This document shows, in pieces, positions 51,942-62,660 of a stretch of 64,000 nt of DNA; position 1 is the stretch's first letter, and each line of letters starts with the position of its first letter. Location of the stretch: assembly GCF_025947225.1 (NCBI RefSeq), contig NZ_CP110005.1, forward strand, positions 1,178,001 to 1,242,000, given 5' to 3'. Made by a program: the position numbers and the translations under genes. This DNA is from Flavobacterium sp. N2270 (GTDB lineage Bacteria; Bacteroidota; Bacteroidia; Flavobacteriales; Flavobacteriaceae). Below the pieces are notes generated by a model. The model had not been told where the DNA came from, did no database searches, and worked only from the letters and a program-made list of their open reading frames with translations.

Positions 51942-54431
51942 ATGAATACTTCTCATTCAAGTTTTGATGAACATCATGTTCTTCATCACTTAACCCATTA
52001 TTTACCAGCACAAAATCCGTTGAAAGACTTTGTGCATCACAATACTTTGCATGCTTTTCAAGACAGACATTTTTTTGATGCTTTGCAAGAATCTTCTGAA
52101 ATATTTGGCTATAAAACCTATTTGTCTATAGCGGATTTTAGAAAACGTTTTCATAAAAATGAAATTAGTGCTCCTGTTTTAAATCATGTTATAACTAAAA
52201 ATAAAGGTCAAGAAAACGCTTCTGTTTGGTTAGATAAAATGCTTAAAAAACAGTATGACGAATCTGTAAGCCCAAGAATTGGTGCACTTCGTTCCAACTG
52301 GAAAACGCAATATGCAATTAATTTAGAAAAATCTACACACAGTATTTTATTTAGAGTGCTTTGTAGTTATTTAGATCAAGGAATTTCTATGTGGTCTTTT
52401 CCTATTCATGATAAAGGGTTTTTGTCTTCTATTCGTGAATTAGAACGCACTAGTTTTTCAGGTTTTTTTAGCAATAAAAGAGCAAAAAAATTACTTCAAG
52501 AAAAAGCATCTATTACAGATTTATTAAAAATTGTAGTTGGTGATGAACGTTTTTATGAAACTTATATTTTTGACCAACAATTTTCTCATCCAGGTTGGAG
52601 TGGAATGGTAGCAACAATAGAGAGTAATCCAGCTTCACTTTTAGATAAAAAATCAATTACTTTAGAAGAATTAATTATTTTCGAATTACTTCTTGAAATT
52701 GATACACTAGATAAAAAATTTGGTGAAAATTGGGCACCATTAGCTAGTAGAATTACTGATGAGCCTCAAGATTTATTTAGAGCTGTAGCTGCTGATGAGC
52801 ATTTTGAAGTTTTGTCTTTATGGCAACAAGCTTTTGAGTGGACATTATATGATCAAGTTTTAGCTGGAATTAAGGAATATAAACCAAATCACGAGAAAGT
52901 AAATGCAAGTTTTCAAGCTTTCTTTTGTATGGATGACAGAGAATGTTCTTTTAGAAGACATGTTGAACATTTAGATAAAAATGCTATTACATTTGGAACG
53001 GCTGCTTTTTTTAATTTTGAATTCTTTTATCAACCTGTTGACGGAAAGTTTTTTACTAAACTTTGTCCTGCTCCAATGACGCCAACTTTTTTAGTCAAAG
53101 AAGAGCACAGAAAGAAAAAACACGCAAAAGATTTTCATTATCACAAACGTTCTCATTCTTTATTTTATGGATGGTTAATTTCTCAAACATTAGGCTTTTC
53201 TGCTGCTTTTAAGTTGTTTGTTAATATTTTTAAACCAACAATGACACCAGCAACAACATCGTCATTTAAACATTTAAATAAAAAATCTAAACTTCATATA
53301 GAAAATAAAAATGTTGCCGATAGAGTTGATAATTTACAAGTAGGTTTTACAGTTGAAGAAATGGCAAATAGAGTAGAAGGTTTGCTAAAAAGTAATGGTT
53401 TGGTAGATAATTTTGCTCCAATTGTATATTTAGTGGGTCATGGTGCAACAAGTGTAAATAATACACATTATGCGGGTTATGACTGTGGTGCATGTTGTGG
53501 AAGACCAAGTTCGGTTAATGCAACAGTGGCTTGTTTTGCAATCAATCACCCTGAAGTTAGAAAAATTTTGGCTCAAAGAGGAATTGTTATTCCAGCTGAA
53601 ACACAATTTTTACCTGCTTTACATGATACTACTCGTGATGAAATTACTTTTTATCAAGAAGATTCTTTATCTGATAACAATAAAAATTTACACCAACAAA
53701 ATGTAATTGTTTTTGAAGAAGCATTGTTGAATAATGCAAAAGAGCGTTCAAGAAGATTTGATACGATAGATACGACTCAGTCGCTTAAAAAAGTGCATGA
53801 AAGTATCAAAAGACGTTCGGTTTCGTTGTTTGAGCCTCGTCCAGAATTAAATCATGCAACAAATGCCATGTGTGTTGTAGGAAGAAGAAGTTTGTCCAAA
53901 CATTTGTTTTTAGACAGACGTTCGTTTATGAATTCATATGATTATACTATTGATCCATCAGGTGATTATTTGTCTGGTATACTAAATGCTGTTGCACCAG
54001 TTGGTGGTGGAATTAATTTGGAATATTATTTTTCAAGAGTAGATAATCAAAAATTGGGTGCAGGAAGTAAATTGCCTCATAATGTAATGGGTTTAATTGG
54101 TGTTGCCAACGGAATTGATGGCGATTTAAGACCAGGTTTGCCAAGTCAAATGATTGAAGTGCATGATCCAATTCGCTTGTTAGTAATTGTAGAACATTTT
54201 CCTGAGAAAGTAAAATATGCTATTACAAAAAATCCTGCAACTTATGAATGGTTTATTAATGAATGGGTCAAATTGGTTGTGGTTCATCCAGAAACGTTAG
54301 CGTTATATCATTTTCAAGGTGGTAATTTTGAAATTTATGACCCAATTCAACATGATGTTGTTCATATTGATGACGAATTAAAATTAGCCGAAAAAACAAT
54401 TGATAACCTTCCAATTGGAGTATTTAATTAA
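51942..54431 (+). CDS. dabA: inorganic carbon transporter subunit DabA (DUF2309)
   Basis: Large cytoplasmic, membrane-associated subunit of the DAB carbon accumulation complex, thought to act as an energy-coupled, carbonic-anhydrase-like CO2 hydrating unit. The 829 aa have the zinc-site residues in the expected places: C329 and D331 (FCMDDRECS), H500 (VGHGATS) and C515 (GYDCGACCGRP). The 15-residue spacing from H500 to C515 equals that of the characterised H. neapolitanus protein (H524 to C539). N-terminal HHLTHYLPAQNPLKDFVHHNTLHAF is also typical. It is directly followed by dabB. In a heterotroph it would supply bicarbonate for carboxylases. Confidence 0.94.
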   Translation: MNTSHSSFDEHHVLHHLTHYLPAQNPLKDFVHHNTLHAFQDRHFFDALQESSEIFGYKTYLSIADFRKRFHKNEISAPVLNHVITKNKGQENASVWLDKMLKKQYDESVSPRIGALRSNWKTQYAINLEKSTHSILFRVLCSYLDQGISMWSFPIHDKGFLSSIRELERTSFSGFFSNKRAKKLLQEKASITDLLKIVVGDERFYETYIFDQQFSHPGWSGMVATIESNPASLLDKKSITLEELIIFELLLEIDTLDKKFGENWAPLASRITDEPQDLFRAVAADEHFEVLSLWQQAFEWTLYDQVLAGIKEYKPNHEKVNASFQAFFCMDDRECSFRRHVEHLDKNAITFGTAAFFNFEFFYQPVDGKFFTKLCPAPMTPTFLVKEEHRKKKHAKDFHYHKRSHSLFYGWLISQTLGFSAAFKLFVNIFKPTMTPATTSSFKHLNKKSKLHIENKNVADRVDNLQVGFTVEEMANRVEGLLKSNGLVDNFAPIVYLVGHGATSVNNTHYAGYDCGACCGRPSSVNATVACFAINHPEVRKILAQRGIVIPAETQFLPALHDTTRDEITFYQEDSLSDNNKNLHQQNVIVFEEALLNNAKERSRRFDTIDTTQSLKKVHESIKRRSVSLFEPRPELNHATNAMCVVGRRSLSKHLFLDRRSFMNSYDYTIDPSGDYLSGILNAVAPVGGGINLEYYFSRVDNQKLGAGSKLPHNVMGLIGVANGIDGDLRPGLPSQMIEVHDPIRLLVIVEHFPEKVKYAITKNPATYEWFINEWVKLVVVHPETLALYHFQGGNFEIYDPIQHDVVHIDDELKLAEKTIDNLPIGVFN

Positions 54432-54437
54432 GGAATT

Positions 54438-56306
54438 ATGAACGAGATATTACAGTTTTTTATAGCCTTACCATTAGTTGGCTTTATCATAAGTTTATTG
54501 TTGCCAGAAAAAAAGGAAACTTTAATTTCAAGAGTAGCATTTGGAACCGTTTTTATTCAATTAGTAGCATTAGTTGTTTTTATCATATTTTGGGTATTTA
54601 ACGGTGCAGCACATTTAAATTTAAATGAAATTACATTATTAAAAACAGATCATTACGAGTTTTTTATTGATTTTTATTTTGATAAAATTTCGGCAGTTTA
54701 TTTGTTTATTGGAGCTTTATTAACTTCAATGATTACTACGTATAGCCGTTATTATTTACACAGAGAAAAAGGATATAAACGTTTTTTTAACACAGTTTTG
54801 TTTTTCTTTTTTGGCTACAATTTAGCGATTCTTTCAGGAAATTTTGAAACTCTTTTTATTGGTTGGGAAATCATCGGAATTTCTTCTTTCTTATTAATTG
54901 CTTTTTATAGAGAACGTTATTTGCCAGTTAAAAACGCTTTTAAAGTGTTTTCAATTTATAGAATTGGAGATATCGGAATGATATTAGCCATGTGGGCAAG
55001 TCATCATTTATTTCATGAAAATATAACCTTCATGAAAATGAACAATTTTGAGTTAATGAGTGAGCATTTGCAAAGTCATTCTTTTATCGGAGCTTTTATC
55101 GCACTTTCATTAGTCTTAGCAGCTGCGGCAAAATCGGCTCAAATTCCGTTTTCGTCTTGGTTACCAAGAGCTATGGAAGGACCAACACCTTCGAGCGCGA
55201 TATTCTACGGTTCTCTTTCTGTGCATTTGGGAGTTTTCTTAATGTTGCGAACTTTTCCTTTTTGGGAACATCAAACCTCAATCCGAATTGCAATTGGTTT
55301 AATGGGATTAACAACTAGTATTATGGCTGCTTATATGGCAAAAGTTCAGTCATCTGTTAAAAGTCAAGTTGCTTATAGTTCAATTTCTCAAATTGGTTTA
55401 ATTTTTATTGAAGTAGCACTTGGTTTTGAAACATTGGCTTTGTTTCATTTTGCAGGAAATGCTTTTTTAAGAACGTATCAATTATTGGTTTCTCCTTCTG
55501 TTGTGAGTTATATGATTCGTGAGCAGTTTTATAATTTTCAGCCTAAAGAAAGAGGAATTAAAAATACTTTTCCAAAACGAATTGAATATGCACTTTATGT
55601 ATGGAGTTTAAAAGAATTTAATTTGGAAAATTTTATGGCAATTGTGCTTTGGAAACCTCTAAAAACCTTAGGTAAGTCTTTAGATTTTTTAAACTTAAAA
55701 CGATTGATTTTAGTTTTTATTCCAACATTTGTTATAGGAATTTTACTTTATGAATTTAAGAGTATTGTGCCTACACAAATAGTTTCAGTTCTACCTGAAG
55801 TATTTGCTTTTATAGGATTATTATTTGTTTTTAAATCATTTTCCGAAAGAAAAAGTCCTTTTATAGCTTGGATGTTAATTGTTTTAAATCACTTCTGGAT
55901 TTCATTAGCTATAGTTTTTAATGAAAAAATAGATTATTCGGAATTAGTAGTTTATCTATCAGGAATTATTGTTGCCGGATTTGTCGGATATGCATCACTA
56001 TTATATCTTAAGAAAATGGAAGAAAAAGTGAGTTTAAATCAATATTTGGGTCATGTTTATGAACATCCAAAATTTGCTTTTTTCTTTTTATTAGCAGCTT
56101 TAGGAGTAACAGGGTTTCCAATTACAACTACATTTATTGGTGAAGATTTAATTTTTAGTCATATCGAAAGTCATCAAGTAATGCTAGCTTTCTTTATAGC
56201 TTCAAGTTTTATCGTTTCTGGTATTGCAGGAATTCGAATTTACACTCGATTATTCCTTGGGCCACATATTAAAACATATCACGAAATACCTTATCGTTCT
56301 TCGTAA
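54438..56306 (+). CDS. dabB: proton-conducting membrane subunit DabB (NuoL/MrpA-like)
   Basis: A 622-aa polytopic protein of the complex I antiporter-subunit superfamily with about 15 membrane helices. The segment GWEIIGISSFLLIAFYRERY and KSAQIPFSSWLPRAMEGPTPSSAIFYGSLSVHLG carry the charged and helix-breaking residues of proton channels. It partners dabA, which ends 6 nt upstream, and should supply proton-motive force to the carbon-concentrating reaction. No other complex I genes are near. After it lies a 99-nt gap with AATATCAATT repeats and a weak hairpin. Confidence 0.92.
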   Translation: MNEILQFFIALPLVGFIISLLLPEKKETLISRVAFGTVFIQLVALVVFIIFWVFNGAAHLNLNEITLLKTDHYEFFIDFYFDKISAVYLFIGALLTSMITTYSRYYLHREKGYKRFFNTVLFFFFGYNLAILSGNFETLFIGWEIIGISSFLLIAFYRERYLPVKNAFKVFSIYRIGDIGMILAMWASHHLFHENITFMKMNNFELMSEHLQSHSFIGAFIALSLVLAAAAKSAQIPFSSWLPRAMEGPTPSSAIFYGSLSVHLGVFLMLRTFPFWEHQTSIRIAIGLMGLTTSIMAAYMAKVQSSVKSQVAYSSISQIGLIFIEVALGFETLALFHFAGNAFLRTYQLLVSPSVVSYMIREQFYNFQPKERGIKNTFPKRIEYALYVWSLKEFNLENFMAIVLWKPLKTLGKSLDFLNLKRLILVFIPTFVIGILLYEFKSIVPTQIVSVLPEVFAFIGLLFVFKSFSERKSPFIAWMLIVLNHFWISLAIVFNEKIDYSELVVYLSGIIVAGFVGYASLLYLKKMEEKVSLNQYLGHVYEHPKFAFFFLLAALGVTGFPITTTFIGEDLIFSHIESHQVMLAFFIASSFIVSGIAGIRIYTRLFLGPHIKTYHEIPYRSS

Positions 56307-56405
56307 TAATATCAATTCCAATATCAATTGTAAAATCAACTTCAATTATAAAAATAAAAAGACCCTGAATCAATTTCAGGTTTGACAATAAATATAAAAA
56401 CATAT

Positions 56406-58004
56406 ATGAATACAAACATAAAAAAAATGATTCCTGCTGATGGTTTAGCAGGATTAAAAGAAAATTTTAAAACCGACGCTATTTCTGGCTTTATTGTTTT
56501 CTTACTAGCATTGCCCTTGAGTTTAGGAATTGCAAAAGCATCAGAGTTCCCTCCAGTTATGGGTTTGTTAACTGCTATTATTGGAGGTATTGTGGTGAGT
56601 CTCATGATGGGATCTCGATTGACCATAAAAGGACCAGCTGCTGGTTTAATTGTAATTGTTGCAGGTTCTGTTGCCGAATTTGGTCAAGGAGATAATGTTT
56701 TAGGTTGGAAATTAGCATTAGGTGCCATGGTTGTTGCAGGTGTGGTTCAAATATTATTTGGCGTTTTTAAATTAGGTAAACTTGCCGATTTTTTTCCGCT
56801 TTCTGCTATTCATGGAATGTTGGCTGCTATTGGGATTATAATTATAGCAAAACAAATTCCGGTTTTATTGAATGATGATCCTGCTTTAGGAAAAGGAAAA
56901 GGGCCATTAGAATTATTAGCAAATATTCCAAATTTTATCATGAATTTAGATCCAAAAGCTACGTTTATTGGTGTTGTAAGTTTAGCGATTATGATGGGTT
57001 GGCCTTATATTAAAAACAAAAGTATTAAAATGATTCCAGCTCCATTAGTAGTGTTGTTGTTTGCTATTCCTTGTGAATTGTTCATGCACTTTAAAGAAAC
57101 GGAACCAGCTTACGCATTAGTGAAAATTGGAAACTTTGTTGATGCTTTAGGTTTTAATGCCAGTTTTGATGGCTTTTCTCAAACCGGTATTTTTATTAAA
57201 TATGTTATCATGTTCGCGTTGGTCGGTTCTTTAGAGTCTCTTTTAACAGTTAAAGCAATTGATTTAATGGATCCTTTTAAACGTAAATCAGACATGAATA
57301 AAGATTTGATTGCTGTTGGAATAGGAAATACTTTCGCAGCATTCTTAGGTGGTTTGCCAATGATTTCTGAGGTGGCTCGTTCTTCTTCAAATGTTAATAA
57401 TGGCGCAAAAACACGTTGGGCAAACTTTTTTCATGGTGTTTTTATCTTAGCTTTTGTTTTGCTAGCTTCGCCAATTTTAGAGATGATTCCTAATGCAGCT
57501 TTAGCAGCTATGTTAATTACTGTTGGAATTAAATTATCTCATCCAAAAGAGTTTATTCATACTTTTCAAATTGGGAAAGAACAATTAGCAATTTTCTTAG
57601 TTACTATTTTCTTTACATTGTTTGAAGACTTATTAGTTGGTATTGCAGCCGGAATTATCTTAAAAATGATTATTCATTTAGTTAATGGAACACCTATTTC
57701 TTCTTTCTTTAAAGCTCCAACTTTAGTTTCTTTTGAAGGTAATAATTATTTAGTTGAAATTGATAAAGCTGCTATTTTTACTAATTATTTAGGAGTAAAG
57801 CGAAAGCTAGAATCGATCCCTCCGGGATTTAATGTTACTATTGATTTAAAGAAAACAAAACTCGTTGATCATTCCGTAATGGAAAATTTAGAACATTTTA
57901 AACATGATTATGAGTCAAATGATAATAGTACAGTTACAATTATTGGTTTAGAAAATCATCAACCACTTTCAGCTCACCCATTGTCAGGAAGAAAAAATAA
58001 ATAA
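56406..58004 (+). CDS. SulP family inorganic anion transporter (bicarbonate or sulfate)
   Basis: A 532-aa transporter read from the ATG at 56406; an in-frame TTG 24 nt upstream is less convincing. It has about twelve membrane segments with the SulP fold (DAISGFIVFLLALPLSLGIAKASEFPP at the start, MGSRLTIKGPAAGLIVIVAGS, and NTFAAFLGGLPMISEVARSSSNVNNGAKTRWANFFHG). A short STAS-like domain follows (about 440-515, VTIDLKKTKLVDHSVMENLE). Association with dabAB supports bicarbonate over sulfate as substrate, as in BicA; this is an inference. Confidence 0.88.
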   Translation: MNTNIKKMIPADGLAGLKENFKTDAISGFIVFLLALPLSLGIAKASEFPPVMGLLTAIIGGIVVSLMMGSRLTIKGPAAGLIVIVAGSVAEFGQGDNVLGWKLALGAMVVAGVVQILFGVFKLGKLADFFPLSAIHGMLAAIGIIIIAKQIPVLLNDDPALGKGKGPLELLANIPNFIMNLDPKATFIGVVSLAIMMGWPYIKNKSIKMIPAPLVVLLFAIPCELFMHFKETEPAYALVKIGNFVDALGFNASFDGFSQTGIFIKYVIMFALVGSLESLLTVKAIDLMDPFKRKSDMNKDLIAVGIGNTFAAFLGGLPMISEVARSSSNVNNGAKTRWANFFHGVFILAFVLLASPILEMIPNAALAAMLITVGIKLSHPKEFIHTFQIGKEQLAIFLVTIFFTLFEDLLVGIAAGIILKMIIHLVNGTPISSFFKAPTLVSFEGNNYLVEIDKAAIFTNYLGVKRKLESIPPGFNVTIDLKKTKLVDHSVMENLEHFKHDYESNDNSTVTIIGLENHQPLSAHPLSGRKNK

Positions 58005-58036
58005 TATTGAGTTAGTTAGATTACTTATTTAGTTAT

Positions 58037-58064
58037 AAGCGCCTTAATTATGTATAAGGCGCTT
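58037..58064 (+). promoter_or_regulatory. 10-bp perfect hairpin between the SulP and DUF2490 genes
   Basis: AAGCGCCTTA / TAAGGCGCTT with an eight-base loop. No T-run follows; instead GGCGCT repeats the stem sequence. It may partly terminate, stabilise the upstream mRNA or affect the start of the next gene 28 nt downstream. Confidence 0.6.
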
Positions 58065-58091
58065 GGCGCTATCCTATTAAAAATAAAAAAC

Positions 58092-58850
58092 ATGAAAAAT
58101 AAAATAGTTTTAATATTTGCTCTTGTAGTCTTGTTTTCAATTAAATCATTTTCTCAATTGAAAAGTCAAAATAATGATATTTGGTTTCATTATGTTGGAA
58201 AAAATATGATTTCAGAGAAGACTTCATTTACTTTAGAAGCAACTATGCGATATGCCAATGGGTTTTCAGAAAAACAACAGTGGTTTATTCGTCCATCATT
58301 TGATTATAAATTTACATCAAAATTTACAGGAAGCTTAGGATTTACACATTATGAAACATATTCATATGGAGATCCTGCTATGAATAAAATTACGAGCCCA
58401 GAAAATCATATTTGGATACAAGGTGTTTATACGCATTCAATAGGAGATTTTAAATTTATTCATCGCTTAAGAGATGAAAATAGATTTGTAGGAATTACTA
58501 AATTAAATATAACTTCTGGTGATTTTGAAATTGATCATTATGAATACCGAAATAGGGTTCGATATATGTTTTTAGCTAATTATGCATTGACAAAAGTTGA
58601 TGATAAAACTAAGCTTTTTGCTGTTGCTGGAGATGAAATGTTTTTAAATATAGGTTCAAATGCTGGGAAAACACTTTTTAATCAAAATAGAATAATTGCT
58701 GGATTAGGTTATAATATAAATTCAAATCATCAATTGCAATTGAATTACATTCATCAAAATATTTGGAATTTTTCGAATACAATACAAGAAAGTAATCCAA
58801 CGGTTAGAGTGTCTTATATTACTAACTTTGATTGGACAAAAAAAGAATAA
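58092..58850 (+). CDS. DUF2490 family outer-membrane protein
   Basis: A 252-aa protein read from the ATG at 58092, which gives a normal signal peptide (MKNKIVLIFALVVLFSIKSF, cleaved near SFSQ). The frame opens earlier, at 58050, inside the hairpin, and is unlikely to be used there. The mature part alternates aromatic and polar residues (WFIRPSFDYKFTSKFTGSLGFTHYETYSYG ... LQLNYIHQNIWNF) typical of DUF2490 beta-barrels. Function unknown; position behind dabAB-SulP suggests an outer-membrane channel for the same module. A strong bidirectional terminator follows. Confidence 0.8.
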   Translation: MKNKIVLIFALVVLFSIKSFSQLKSQNNDIWFHYVGKNMISEKTSFTLEATMRYANGFSEKQQWFIRPSFDYKFTSKFTGSLGFTHYETYSYGDPAMNKITSPENHIWIQGVYTHSIGDFKFIHRLRDENRFVGITKLNITSGDFEIDHYEYRNRVRYMFLANYALTKVDDKTKLFAVAGDEMFLNIGSNAGKTLFNQNRIIAGLGYNINSNHQLQLNYIHQNIWNFSNTIQESNPTVRVSYITNFDWTKKE

Positions 58851-58867
58851 TTTTTTAGATATATTAA

Positions 58868-58902
58868 CAAAAAACCGATTAGAATTTCTAATCGGTTTTT
58901 TT
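58868..58902. terminator. bidirectional terminator between DUF2490 and groEL
   Basis: The long stem AACCGATTAGAA / TTCTAATCGGTT is bordered by an A-run and a T-run, between convergent genes. Confidence 0.9.
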
Positions 58903-58924
58903 ATATAAATTATGAAGTTTTAAA

Positions 58925-60568
<1,644 letters not shown>

Positions 60569-60583
60569 TTAATGAGTAAATTA

Positions 60584-60862
60584 TTAACCTAAAATTGCGT
60601 AAATTTCTTCTTCTTTCATGATAAGATAATCTGCGCCTTCATATTTTAATTCTGTACCAGAATATTTTCCATACAATACTGTGTCTCCAACTTTAACAGT
60701 CATTGTATGATCTTTTTTACCGTTTCCAACTGCAACAACTGTTCCTTTTTGTGGTTTTTCTTTTGCAGTGTCAGGAATAATTAATCCTGAAGCAGTTGTA
60801 GTTTCAGCAGCCATTGGCTCTATAACTACGCGATCTGAAAGTGGTTTAATGTTTAGTGACAT
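60584..60862 (-). CDS. groS: co-chaperonin GroES
   Basis: 10-kDa heptameric lid of GroEL. The 92 aa include [27 protein letters not shown] at the N-terminus, the mobile loop around [10 protein letters not shown], and [31 protein letters not shown]. First gene of the groESL operon. Upstream (60863-60950) is an AT-rich gap in which only a one-mismatch promoter element (ATGCTTTG on the minus strand) was found. Confidence 0.98.
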   Translation of the reverse strand: MSLNIKPLSDRVVIEPMAAETTTASGLIIPDTAKEKPQKGTVVAVGNGKKDHTMTVKVGDTVLYGKYSGTELKYEGADYLIMKEEEIYAILG

Positions 60863-60950
60863 AATTTATTATATTTTTTAATTTTATTTGATTGTTTAAA
60901 AATGGTCAGAAATTGTGCCAAAGCATTTTTATGACAATTTTTCTTGTAAA

Positions 60951-60978
60951 AAAAAAGCCAGCACTGACAGGCTGGCAT
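60951..60978 (-). terminator. terminator of the secG operon
   Basis: The stem GCCAGC / GCTGGC with an eight-base loop is followed on the minus strand by a run of T. It lies 21 nt after the secG stop codon. Confidence 0.88.
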
Positions 60979-60998
60979 TTTTAAAATATTGTTTAAGC

Positions 60999-61358
60999 TT
61001 ATTTTGCTTCTTCTTCAGTTGAAGTTGCAGTTTCAGCTGCTTGTTGAGTAGCTTCAGGTGTAGGAGCGATAGTTGTAGTAGCAGGAGCTGCTGCATCATC
61101 GTTTCCTAATATTTTTGAACCACTTGTGTTTCCATTATTAAAAGCAAGTGTAGATAATAATATTAATGCAATTAAAATACCACCTAATGTCCAAGTACTC
61201 TTATCTAAAAAGTCTGTAGTTTTTTGTACTCCACCCATTTGTTGAGAACCTCCAAAAGAAGAGTCTAATCCTCCACCTTTAGGGTTTTGAACCATAACTG
61301 CTAATATTAATAAAAAGCAAACTAATGCTATTGCGATTAAAAAACCTGTGAATCCCAT
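60999..61358 (-). CDS. secG: preprotein translocase subunit SecG
   Basis: Accessory inner-membrane subunit of SecYEG. The 119 aa have two membrane helices (about 4-22 and 53-73) joined by the conserved loop MVQNPKGGGLDSSFGGSQQMGG, with GG-rich turns as in other SecG proteins. The C-terminal 45 residues are Ala/Thr/Glu-rich and variable. It is the last gene of a four-gene minus-strand unit and begins 2 nt after the TPR-like gene. Confidence 0.93.
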   Translation of the reverse strand: MGFTGFLIAIALVCFLLILAVMVQNPKGGGLDSSFGGSQQMGGVQKTTDFLDKSTWTLGGILIALILLSTLAFNNGNTSGSKILGNDDAAAPATTTIAPTPEATQQAAETATSTEEEAK

Positions 61359-61360
61359 AA

Positions 61361-62134
61361 TTAATTATTTTGTTGTAAATCTTTTATTTTTTTTATTCGG
61401 TCTGCAAAGAAACTACTTTTTTCTGGATATTTCAAAATTAAAATCTCATAAGCTTGTATTGCTTTATTGAATTTTTTTTGTTCTAAATAAACTTTTGCTA
61501 ACGTTTCAGTCATTAAGTGCGTTGGTTCATCTTTGTTTATGTTAATGTTTAAAGGTGTTTTAGCGTTTTCTTTTACAGGTGAAATTTTTGGATTTAATTC
61601 AATAAATCGGTCAATAAGTTCTATTTTTTTTTGTTTTTCTTCTGTAAATTCTTCAATTTCAGAATCCTCTTTCCTTTCAATAGGTGTTATTTTTGTTAAT
61701 GTTAACCATTCTTGAAATGAATGTTTTTCGCTGTTTTCAAATGCTAAAGGTTTTCCTATTTCCAAATCAATGTTTTCGGTTTCAACTTCTATTGCAGAAT
61801 CTTGAATTTTTATTTCCTCAATTATTTCGCTTTGAACAACGCTTATATTATTAATATGTTCTATCTCTAGGTCAATTAAGTTACTTTGAATAGTTGTAAA
61901 CTCATTTGAAGTAATGAAATTAAAAAGTATTGATCTGTCAACAGTATTGGCTGCTGTTTTTTTTAATTCATAATTGTATCTGAAACTTTCTTGATTTAGC
62001 AATCCTTTTAAATGAAGAACTCTTGCTGCTTGAAAATAGGGGAATTCATGAAGAACTGTTTCCAATGCAACGGTTTGCTTTTCATTTAAAGCGAAAGGTT
62101 TGTTAAGTAAATATGTTAATTCAGTACTGTTCAA
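61361..62134 (-). CDS. hypothetical protein with C-terminal TPR-like repeat
   Basis: A 257-aa soluble protein. The N-terminal part (STELTYLLNKPFALNEKQTVALETVLHEFPYFQAARVLHLKGL) looks helical and is, as I recall, conserved in flavobacteria. The middle is acidic (IEEIKIQDSAIEVETENIDLE). The C-terminus (about 205-250, TETLAKVYLEQKKFNKAIQAYEILILKYP) fits a tetratricopeptide repeat. No signal peptide. It lies between lptE and secG with very short gaps, so it is certainly co-transcribed and may relate to envelope export. Function unknown. Confidence 0.72.
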   Translation of the reverse strand: MNSTELTYLLNKPFALNEKQTVALETVLHEFPYFQAARVLHLKGLLNQESFRYNYELKKTAANTVDRSILFNFITSNEFTTIQSNLIDLEIEHINNISVVQSEIIEEIKIQDSAIEVETENIDLEIGKPLAFENSEKHSFQEWLTLTKITPIERKEDSEIEEFTEEKQKKIELIDRFIELNPKISPVKENAKTPLNININKDEPTHLMTETLAKVYLEQKKFNKAIQAYEILILKYPEKSSFFADRIKKIKDLQQNN

Positions 62135-62149
62135 ATTATTTTCTTTTAA

Positions 62150-62653
62150 TTACCATTTAGCTAATGATTCATTAAAGATGTCTTGAGTAATTCTTTCAAA
62201 AATTTCATCAAGAGCAGTTGTTAGCCTTGTTCCTGTCATTTGTTCGTTTGCATCATAATCATGATAAAAAGAAAAACGTTTTTCAAAATTATCTTCTTCT
62301 TTGTTTTTATTTGAAAAACGGACCATCACTGCAATTGTTAGTCTGTTTTGTGCTGCTGTTTGATTAGAAGTTGCTGTCATTGGAGTAATTCTATACTCAA
62401 CAATTTCGCCTTCATATAATAAGTCGCCGCCTTGATTAGTAAGGTTTAAGCTTGTTTGGTTTTGTAAAATTTCCTGTAATGTAATTGTAAAAGTTCTTTC
62501 AATTCCAGGTTCAACCAGTTCAGCATTGTTTTGAAAATAATTTACTTGAAATGTATCAGCGTCAATTTTTCCGGTTCCTGTGAAATTATAAACACTACAA
62601 CTATTTAAAGTAAGCGTTAATCCAATTAGTATTATATAAATTCCTTTTTTCAT
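62150..62653 (-). CDS. lptE: LptE-like LPS assembly lipoprotein
   Basis: A 167-aa outer-membrane lipoprotein of the LptE type, which plugs and supports the LptD translocon that places lipopolysaccharide in the outer leaflet. The lipobox is TLNSC with Cys19. Mature features are YNFTGTGKIDADTFQVNYFQNNAELVEPGI, YEGEIVEYRITPMTA and a C-terminal LDEIFERITQDIFNESLAKW, the last typical of the Bacteroidota LptE family. The predicted partner LptD is not in the window. It starts 7 nt after the sigma54 activator gene. Confidence 0.87.
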   Translation of the reverse strand: MKKGIYIILIGLTLTLNSCSVYNFTGTGKIDADTFQVNYFQNNAELVEPGIERTFTITLQEILQNQTSLNLTNQGGDLLYEGEIVEYRITPMTATSNQTAAQNRLTIAVMVRFSNKNKEEDNFEKRFSFYHDYDANEQMTGTRLTTALDEIFERITQDIFNESLAKW

Positions 62654-62660
62654 TTTTTAT

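Noticed and set aside
56362..56381. Small stem CCTGAA/TTCAGG between dabB and the SulP gene as a terminator
   Set aside because: The stem is only 6 bp and is not followed by a T-run.
60863..60950. Possible CIRCE/HrcA operator upstream of groES
   Set aside because: I looked for the TTAGCACTC-N9-GAGTGCTAA arms and did not find them.
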